Assembly (NCBI GenBank): GCA_036268615.1
Contig: DATATV010000039.1
Location: 172,653-236,652, forward strand
Length of the DNA: 64,000 bases
Origin: DATATV01 sp036268615
GTDB lineage: Bacteria; Actinomycetota; Actinomycetes; Mycobacteriales; Pseudonocardiaceae
Reading direction: 5' to 3'
In this document: piece by piece, positions 56,828 through 64,000 of the stretch
Numbering within the stretch: the stretch's first letter is position 1
Layout of the letters: each line of letters opens with the position of its first letter
The notes under the pieces: model-generated
Database searches by the model: none
What the model was told of the DNA's origin: nothing
What the model saw: only the letters and a program-made list of their open reading frames with translations
Translations under genes and position numbers: made by a program

Positions 56828-56972
56828 CCAACGGGCCGGCGAGGGTCGGCCGCCAACAGTCAACGGTCAGTGTCGATTCGTTCATCTGCGCGCTGTCGTG
56901 TGCTCAGTACCTCCCGTTACCGTCAGCTGGCGTGAATCAATTTCACGTTCAACGCGTGTTACGGGAGGCATG

Positions 56973-58049
56973 ATGCTGCTCAGCCGGATTCGCCATCGGT
57001 TCGGTCATCACGCGCGGCGGGCCGGGTTGGTCGCCACGGTGGTCGGCCTGTCCGCCATCACTGTCACCGCGCTCACCGCGGCACCGGCGAGCGCCGACAC
57101 CGGGTCCGATTCGCTGGCCCAGTCCACCGTCGTGGGCGTGCACAACACGTACAACCCGGCGGACTACCCGTACCTGGCGCAGGCGCTGGACGCCGGTGCG
57201 CAGATGATCGAGCTGGACGCCTGGGACGACGTGTTCACCCAGGAGTGGAAGGTCGGTCACGACAGCCTGACCAGTAACAGCAACAACTGCGTCAACGCAT
57301 CCAGCCCGGCGGACCTCTACACCGGCAGCGCGAACAAGGACCTCAACGCCTGCCTGGACGACATCAAGTACTGGCTCGCCGCGCACCCCACGGCCGGCCC
57401 GATCTATGTCAAGGTCGAGCTGAAAGCCGGGTTCCAGAACAACCTCGGCCTTGGCCCGGCGGAGTTCGACTCGTACGTGAACGGTCAGGTGGGCAGTATC
57501 CTGTACCGCCCGGCCGACCTGCTCGCCGGCAAATACTCCACTTTGGACGCGGCCGCGAAGGCGAACGCCTGGCCGAGCCGTGCGTCGCTGGCCGGTAAGA
57601 TGATCATGTACGTGATCCCGGGAACCGTCGAACTGGCCAACCCGACCGACACCCTGCACACCGACGTCGAATACGCCACGTACGTCAAGAACCTGTACGC
57701 CAGCGGCAAAATCGCCACCGCGACGACATTCCCCACGGTGTTGGGCGCGGCGACCGGTGACCCGCGCACGCAGTACTCGGACACCACGATCCGCCCGTGG
57801 TTCGTGTTCTTCGACGGCGACGCGAACACGTACGTCACGACGGTGGACACGTCCTGGTATGACACCAACCACTACATTCTGGTCATGACGGACGCGCAGA
57901 ACGTCAGCCCCACCCTCAGTGACACCAACCCGTCGGTGTCCGACGCCCAGGCCAGGGTCGCCCAGCTGGCGGCCGACCACGCCAGCGTGGTCTCCAACGA
58001 CTGGTCCAGCCTGCCCGCGGTCCTCTCCGAAACCCTACCGCGAGGCTGA
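56973..58049 (+). CDS. secreted PI-PLC-like phosphodiesterase (Ca2+-dependent PI-PLC-C1 type)
   Basis: A 358-residue secreted protein. The signal peptide covers about 42 residues, with a twin-Arg-like HHARRAG but no clear RR-x-FLK motif, and ends at PASA. The mature domain has the phospholipase features VGVHNTYN with catalytic-type His, MIELDAWDD, and VGHD. It probably cleaves phosphoinositides or related lipids outside the cell. Start at the second ATG (56973), which has GGGAGG four bases upstream. A hairpin follows the gene. Confidence 0.75.
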   Translation: MLLSRIRHRFGHHARRAGLVATVVGLSAITVTALTAAPASADTGSDSLAQSTVVGVHNTYNPADYPYLAQALDAGAQMIELDAWDDVFTQEWKVGHDSLTSNSNNCVNASSPADLYTGSANKDLNACLDDIKYWLAAHPTAGPIYVKVELKAGFQNNLGLGPAEFDSYVNGQVGSILYRPADLLAGKYSTLDAAAKANAWPSRASLAGKMIMYVIPGTVELANPTDTLHTDVEYATYVKNLYASGKIATATTFPTVLGAATGDPRTQYSDTTIRPWFVFFDGDANTYVTTVDTSWYDTNHYILVMTDAQNVSPTLSDTNPSVSDAQARVAQLAADHASVVSNDWSSLPAVLSETLPRG

Positions 58050-58065
58050 TTCGCGGGATTGGCAA

Positions 58066-58094
58066 TCGTGGTACTGGCATTCGTGGTACTGGCA
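58066..58094 (+). repeat. two tandem copies of TCGTGGTACTGGCA
   Basis: Identical 14-base copies at 58066-58079 and 58081-58094 lie just after the PI-PLC-like gene. No function is evident. Confidence 0.5.
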
Positions 58095-58101
58095 ACGGAA
58101 G

Positions 58102-58130
58102 CGGGTCGGGGGCCGGTTGCTCCCGACCCG
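58102..58130 (+). terminator. terminator hairpin after the PI-PLC-like gene
   Basis: CGGGTCGGG and CCCGACCCG enclose 11 bases, 53 bases after the stop. Confidence 0.7.
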
Positions 58131-58453
58131 CCTCGCTCGTCAGTTTGCTGATGGCCGGGATGGTTGGGACGGCCTACCGGATGATGCCCGAGACCGCCGG
58201 AACGGTGGCGCTCCAACGCTTCCCTGGTGGCCGGCGTAGTTCCGGTGGCGCCCTGTCGCTTGCCAGATGGCCGGCGCCTCCCCGGCGGCGCCCCGCCGCA
58301 TTCCCGCTGCGCACCGACGTTTCTCCGGCGGGCCCAGGGGCGCCCCCCGATTCCAGTCTATTCGGTTGGGCCGCCGGCCGGGCGCGTTCTGGACGACCTG
58401 TGGACAACTTGTCCACTGTGGATAACCGAATCCGCGCTCCGGCCGGTTCTGGT
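58131..58453. other. 323-base gap without a recognisable gene, with DnaA boxes
   Basis: Open frames here have no family likeness or ribosome site. The last part (58399-58425) carries three DnaA-box matches, described separately. Confidence 0.5.
58399..58425. promoter_or_regulatory. cluster of three DnaA boxes
   Basis: TGTGGACAA (58399-58407) is the exact complement of TTGTCCACA, the actinobacterial DnaA box. TTGTCCACT (58409-58417) matches it in eight of nine bases. TGTGGATAA (58417-58425) is the complement of TTATCCACA. The first two form a 17-base palindrome. There are no replication genes nearby. Confidence 0.6.
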
Positions 58454-59304
58454 TCAATCGTCGATGGGGGAATTCAGTCGCCAGAAAGGAGAAACCGGAC
58501 CGACACCAGCACCCAACGGATACGCATGCCGTACCGACATCGACACGAACCGCTTGCCGAAGCGTACCGCCTCGGGCACTGACGCGCCGCGAGCCAGTGC
58601 CGAGGTGATCGCAGAGGCCATGGTGTCGCCGCCACCATGGGTGTGCGGCGTGTCGAACCGCGGGCCGGGCAGCTCGATGAACGCCGTGCCGTCGTACAGC
58701 AGATCCACGCATTCGGTGTCCGCGCTCAGGTGGCCGCTCTTGATGAGTGTCCACTGCGGACCGAACGCGTGGATGGCGATCGCGGCGTCGGCGAGCTGAT
58801 CCCTGGTGCGCACGTCGACATCGGCGAGCAGCCGGACCTCGTCCAGATTGGGGGTGACCAGCGTCGCCCTCGGAAACAGGTTGTTGCGCAGGGAGTCCAG
58901 GGCCTTCTCGTGCAGCAGCGGATCGCCGTGCATCGACGCGGCCACCGGATCGACCACGAAAGGAGTTGCCAGTGAACGCCCGATACCAACCCGATCACAC
59001 GCCTGTGCGATCGCCTCGATGATCTCCGCGTTGGCCAGCATGCCGGTCTTCGCGGCGGCGACACCGATGTCGCCGGCCACCGCTTCGATCTGGGCGGCGA
59101 CCACCTCGGGTGGAATCGCGGTGAAGTCCTTGACCCCTAAGGAGTTCTGCACCGTGACGGCCGTCACCGCGGTCATTCCGTGCACGCCGCATGCGAAGAA
59201 CGTGCGCAGGTCGGCCTGGATTCCGGCGCCCCCACCGGAATCCGAGCCGGCGATGGTCAGCACGGTCGGCGGCGCGACGTTCGTCACCACGTTCTCCTGG
59301 TCGG

Positions 59305-59308
<4 letters not shown>
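58454..59308 (-). CDS. thiD: hydroxymethylpyrimidine/phosphomethylpyrimidine kinase
   Basis: A 284-residue ribokinase-fold kinase for the pyrimidine half of thiamine. Marks are TIAGSDSGGGAGIQADL at the start, VVDPVAASMHG, VTPNLDEVRLL and the anionic-hole/catalytic-base stretch THGGGDTMASAI; here the usual GxGCT reads GGGDT. The GTG overlaps the thiC stop by four bases. It is controlled with thiC by the TPP riboswitch at 61056. Confidence 0.9.
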
Positions 59309-61044
<1,736 letters not shown>

Positions 61045-61055
61045 GTCAGCCCCTT

Positions 61056-61159
61056 CCTACGCCGGCATTACCCGGTCAGGTTCAGTCGGTCGGCGGCACC
61101 GGGTCGCTGATCGCGACACCAACCGCCCTCTCAGCCCGCTTGGGTGCAAGCTCCCGAGG
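61056..61159 (-). promoter_or_regulatory. TPP riboswitch upstream of thiC-thiD
   Basis: Read on the minus strand: GGGCTGAGAGGG (CTGAGA motif), later CTGAACCTGACCGGGTAATGCCGGCG-type 3' half, followed by AGGAAGGGG before the thiC start 11 bases away. All conserved aptamer boxes are there. Translation of thiC is probably sequestered when TPP is bound. Confidence 0.92.
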
Positions 61160-61256
61160 TTGTTTTCAGTTGTGGCCAGCCGGGTTCGGCTGCCCGTCCG
61201 AGGGTAGCCATCCCGGTCATCCGGTGCCAACCCCTGGTTCGGCGTACCGTTTCCCC

Positions 61257-61901
61257 GTGTTGGACCGGCAGCCCTTCTCGCCGGGCGGACGACGGTTGCG
61301 TCGACCCCCCGAGGTCCAGCGCTGCGCGCAGTGCGACGAACTGGCCGGCCGGGGCTATCCGGACTGCCCGGACTGCGCCGGTCTGGTGGACGGATTCTGG
61401 CTGGCCGACTGGTATGCGCTGCTCGGCGACGAGCAGGTCACCCCGGGCGGCGCGGACGAACGCCGGTTCGCCGAGCGGGTGCTGGCCGCCGAGATCGGCG
61501 CGCACACCTGGACCTGTGTGGACTGGGCGATGGCGATCACCGACTGTCCACAATGTCACAGTGAGCTGGGCACCGGACCGGTCGGCTGCGTGCTGTGCCA
61601 GATCGCCGACGAGACCCGCTGGGCGTGGCGCCACACCGCCCCCGATGGCACGGTCAGCCCGAACGAGCACTCGATCCGCGCGGCCCGCACGGCGCTGCGC
61701 GCCCCGCACCGGCACCGGTCCACCGTCGTACTCAACTGGCGGCTGTCGCTGCCTTTCCTGCTCACCGGCGAGGCCGCGAAGCCGGCCAGCTCCGGGTGGT
61801 TGCGGGCCTACCTGCGCTCGGGCCGGTACGAGGAACTAGCCGCCGCCGGCAGTTTCCAACAGCTGACCGGCACCCCGGAACTGCCCTGGCGCAGTTGCTG
61901 A
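61257..61901 (+). CDS. CxxC-rich protein of unknown function
   Basis: A 214-residue soluble protein. It contains two pairs of CxxC knuckles: CAQC (about residue 23) with CPDC (about 38), and CPQC (about 98) with CVLC, all probably binding zinc. Between them is a helical stretch with WLADWYALL and HTWTCVDWAMAIT. The C-terminal half is basic, with RAARTALRAPHRHRST and a hydrophobic LSLPFLL. No family is recognised with certainty. GTG start at 61257; the upstream open frame covers the thiC riboswitch and is not believed. Confidence 0.65.
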   Translation: MLDRQPFSPGGRRLRRPPEVQRCAQCDELAGRGYPDCPDCAGLVDGFWLADWYALLGDEQVTPGGADERRFAERVLAAEIGAHTWTCVDWAMAITDCPQCHSELGTGPVGCVLCQIADETRWAWRHTAPDGTVSPNEHSIRAARTALRAPHRHRSTVVLNWRLSLPFLLTGEAAKPASSGWLRAYLRSGRYEELAAAGSFQQLTGTPELPWRSC

Positions 61902-62028
61902 CGGCCGACTCGCGGGCAGGCATGGCGGCAGGGCCAGTGCGGTCGAGTCCTGTCGGTGCTGGGGACTAGTTTCGGTACCTGTCACTCATTGACGGAGAGG
62001 TGGCGGGCTGATGAACGGGGCGCTCCGG

Positions 62029-62598
62029 TCACCCGAACGGATCGGGCTCGGTGGCGGGGTCCCAGCTCAGCCCCGGCGTGCCCCAGCTGTTCCGCTTGAG
62101 CATCCGCTTGGCCTCCCGGGCGTTGCGGCCGACCAGTCGGTCCAGATAGAGCAGCCCGTTGAGATGGTCGGTCTCGTGCTGGAAGCAGCGCGCCAGGAAG
62201 CCGGTGCCCTCGGCCTCGACCGGGTTGCCGTCCGGGTCGAACCCGGTGACCTTGGCCCAGTCCGCACGACCGGTCGGGAACGACTCGCCGGGCACCGACA
62301 GGCAGCCCTCCCAGTCGTCGTCCGGGTCGGGCATGGTCTCCGGCACGGCCGAGGTCTCGATCGTCGGGTTGACCATCACACCCCGGTGCCGGGCACCCTC
62401 GTCGTCATCGCAGTCGTAGACGAAAACGCGCAGGTCGATGCCGATCTGCGGAGCCGCGAGCCCGGCGCCGTTGGCGGCGGTGTTGGTCTCGAACATGTCC
62501 TCGACGAGCGTCCGCAGGTCCGCGTCGAACGTCTCGACCGGGCGCGCGGGACGGTGCAGCGCCGGGTCACCGACGATCCGAATGGGATGAACGGACAT
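62029..62598 (-). CDS. def: peptide deformylase
   Basis: A 189-residue metallohydrolase removing the N-formyl group from new proteins. Motif 1 GLAAPQIG, motif 2 EGCLSVPGES with the metal Cys, and motif 3 QHETDHLNG with HExxH are all present. It is divergent from a DUF3263 gene and then a LytR_C gene, the same order as in mycobacteria (Rv0429c-Rv0431). Confidence 0.95.
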   Translation of the reverse strand: MSVHPIRIVGDPALHRPARPVETFDADLRTLVEDMFETNTAANGAGLAAPQIGIDLRVFVYDCDDDEGARHRGVMVNPTIETSAVPETMPDPDDDWEGCLSVPGESFPTGRADWAKVTGFDPDGNPVEAEGTGFLARCFQHETDHLNGLLYLDRLVGRNAREAKRMLKRNSWGTPGLSWDPATEPDPFG

Positions 62599-62744
62599 GT
62601 TGGTGACTCTAAAGGCTCGGACCCGATGACTCGCCGGGAGATCGCCGGCACGCGATCACGATCACATGGTGTAATGACGCCCGTGAAATCACAGCTGTGT
62701 GATTTCGGATGACCGGGATCCCCGACCGCGAGGCGAGGAGCCAG

Positions 62745-63044
62745 ATGGATGCCGCAGAGGCGCTGACGCCGGAGGACGGACCGGCGGACGGTGGCCTGAC
62801 CAGCCGCGAGCAGGAAATCCTTGCCTTCGAACGGCAGTGGTGGAAGTACGCCGGCGCCAAGGAGCGGGCCATCCATGAGCTCTTCGACATGTCCGCCACC
62901 AGGTACTACCAGGTCCTGAACGGGTTGCTGGACAAGCAGGAAGCCCTGCAGGTCGATCCCATGCTGATCAAGCGGTTGCGCCGGGCGCGGGCGACGCGGG
63001 CGCGGTCTCGCGCGGCCCGCCGACTCGGGTTCGAACCGCGGTGA
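62745..63044 (+). CDS. DUF3263 family protein
   Basis: A 99-residue basic protein of the DUF3263 family. The conserved part LTSREQEILAFERQWWKYAGAKERAIHELF ends in a helix-turn-helix-like MSATRYYQVLN and a basic tail. Function is unknown but nucleic-acid binding is likely from its make-up. ATG at 62745 has GAGGAG five bases upstream; a frame from 62709 is longer but has no such site. Confidence 0.85.
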   Translation: MDAAEALTPEDGPADGGLTSREQEILAFERQWWKYAGAKERAIHELFDMSATRYYQVLNGLLDKQEALQVDPMLIKRLRRARATRARSRAARRLGFEPR

Positions 63045-63141
63045 ACCGAACCGAGCGGCGCGCGGCCCGCGCCGGCCAGCGGCGACGCCAGTCCGGCGCG
63101 GCCGACGACCCGTCGGCGCCCGGAGCACAAGGGAGATGTGG

Positions 63142-63771
63142 ATGAGTTCGCTACCTCCGTCCGGGCCAACTCGGCCGGCCCGGACGGCCGGGTTGATCCT
63201 GCTCGGAGTGGCCGTGATCGCGGTCGGCCTGGGTGTGTTCGCGCTGACCAGCAGCGGCAACAGCCATCCCGCTGCCGCGTCGACCAGCACCAACCAGCCG
63301 GCACCGACGACCACGGCGAGCCGCCCCGCGACGAAGCCGGCCACCACGTCGCCGGCCACCACGACCAAGCCGCCGACCACCACTCCGGCGGGGCCGCCGG
63401 TCGGACCGACCACCACGATCGCGCCGCCGCCGACCACGACCACCCCGGACGGTGGCGTGCCAGGGATCGGCCAGGTGCAGGTCCGGGTCTACAACAACGG
63501 CACGATCAAGGGCTTGGCCGCTGCCGCCACCGCGGACTTCACCCAGGCCGGCTTCGACGTGGTCGAGACCGGCAACTACTCGCAGGGGTCGATCCCGACC
63601 AGCACGGTGTACTACACCTCACTGCCCGGTGAGCAGGCCACGGCCACGGCGTTGGGGCAGCAGTTCGGGATGCGGGTCCAGCCTCGTTTCCCGGGTATCG
63701 CCTATGCCAGCCCCGGGGTGATCGTGATCGTCACCAACGACTTCAAGGGCCACGGCGGCGGAGGCAGCTAA
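63142..63771 (+). CDS. LytR C-terminal domain membrane protein
   Basis: A 209-residue protein. A membrane segment (about residues 15-35) is followed by a long Thr/Pro/Ala linker (about 45-110), then a LytR_C domain (about 110-200: VQVRVYNNGTIKGLAAAATADF, a YNNGT-type motif). It is likely attached to the membrane and acts at the wall. ATG at 63142 follows AAGGGAG by six bases. The third gene of the def-DUF3263-LytR_C set. Confidence 0.85.
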   Translation: MSSLPPSGPTRPARTAGLILLGVAVIAVGLGVFALTSSGNSHPAAASTSTNQPAPTTTASRPATKPATTSPATTTKPPTTTPAGPPVGPTTTIAPPPTTTTPDGGVPGIGQVQVRVYNNGTIKGLAAAATADFTQAGFDVVETGNYSQGSIPTSTVYYTSLPGEQATATALGQQFGMRVQPRFPGIAYASPGVIVIVTNDFKGHGGGGS

Positions 63772-63778
63772 GGGGGGG

Positions 63779-63832
63779 TCCTGTCGCGCCAGCGACACGG
63801 GAGGACCAGGAGCGAAGCGACCCTTCGCCATT
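63779..63832 (-). repeat. 53-bp dispersed hairpin element, copy 2
   Basis: On the minus strand it equals copy 1 (53138) except for T in place of C and A in place of G in the second hairpin: TGTCGC-TGGC-GCGACA. The two changes lie opposite each other, so the stem stays paired. It follows the LytR_C gene by seven bases. Confidence 0.75.
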
Positions 63833-63851
63833 CAGACCCAACAAAGGCAAC

Positions 63852-64000
63852 CAACGGCCACCGCTTAGCCAACGGCCACCGCTTAGCCAACGGCCACCGC
63901 TTAGCCAACGGCCACCGCTTAGCCAACGGCCACCGCTTAGCCAACGGCCACCGCTTAGCCAACGGCCACCGCTTAGCCAACGGCCACCGCTTAGCCAACG
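63852..64000. repeat. tandem array of an 18-bp unit (CAACGGCCACCGCTTAGC)
   Basis: Eight complete identical copies plus five bases reach the window edge, so the array probably goes on. Two frames are open on each strand; read on the minus strand the unit gives a repeating AKRWPL. No spacers are present, so it is not CRISPR. It is non-coding or part of an unusual repeat protein; nothing here decides. Confidence 0.85.

Noticed and set aside
58399..58425. Replication origin
   Set aside because: No dnaA, dnaN or AT-rich unwinding region is nearby; only a small DnaA-box cluster is claimed.
63768..63998. Minus-strand reading frame with AKRWPL repeats as a gene
   Set aside because: It has no visible start or ribosome site, runs through the 53-bp hairpin element, and is open simply because the 18-base unit has no stop in that frame.
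63852..64000. Possible CRISPR array
   Set aside because: The 18-base units are contiguous with no spacers and there are no cas genes.

Overview
The window is very GC-rich DNA from an actinobacterium, probably of the order Pseudonocardiales. The lines of evidence are GTG/TTG starts with AGGAGG-type ribosome sites, CarD, two SARP/AfsR-type regulators, an MsiK/DasR/DasABC amino-sugar system and a complete ectABCD cluster. The block rlmB-cysS-(HAD)-ispF-ispD-carD | lipoprotein-radA matches a conserved mycobacterial/pseudonocardial core block. The species assignment is inference.

Layout. 0-13.6 kb: the 3' part of a BTAD/NB-ARC regulator; a DrrAB-type exporter; an alpha/beta hydrolase; a 2H phosphoesterase; a small DUF5655-like protein; mutY and a beta-carbonic anhydrase; a proline-rich membrane protein; a LacI regulator divergent from an MsiK-type sugar ATPase; a DUF445 protein; and a small membrane protein. 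13.6-22.7 kb: an orphan MBOAT acyltransferase, then the core block rlmB, cysS, a HAD hydrolase, ispF, a strikingly degenerate ispD, carD, and divergently a lipoprotein gene and radA. disA, the usual neighbour of radA, is absent. 22.8-28.8 kb: trehalose genes (otsA and an OtsB-GH15 fusion) and a ThrE-like exporter. 29.1-33 kb: tRNA-Thr(TGT) followed by a gene-poor eroded region with an APH-type kinase, an ATPase pseudogene broken several times, a broken DUF6188-like gene and about 860 bases without a gene.

33-40.2 kb: a GH13 alpha-glucosidase and its LacI regulator; a three-part locus of a 46-residue membrane microprotein, a zinc-ribbon/HTH protein and a palindromic operator; then ectABCD for ectoine and hydroxyectoine. 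40.5-51.2 kb: a full SARP regulator, an SGNH hydrolase, and the N-acetylglucosamine system nagA, a SIS-domain sugar-phosphate protein, dasC-dasB-dasA and dasR. Clear DasR operators (dre) stand before nagA, the SIS gene, dasA and, 34 kb away, msiK, so a single regulon can be read from the sequence.

51.2-64 kb: a threonine dehydratase; a Ser/Thr/Pro-rich membrane protein; thiE; a TPP riboswitch with thiO-thiS-thiG; a MarR regulator; a secreted PI-PLC-like enzyme; a cluster of DnaA boxes; thiC-thiD behind a second TPP riboswitch; a CxxC protein; def, a DUF3263 protein and a LytR_C protein (an order known from mycobacteria). The window ends in an 18-bp tandem array. A 53-bp hairpin element occurs twice, at 53.1 and 63.8 kb, and the two copies differ by compensating changes.
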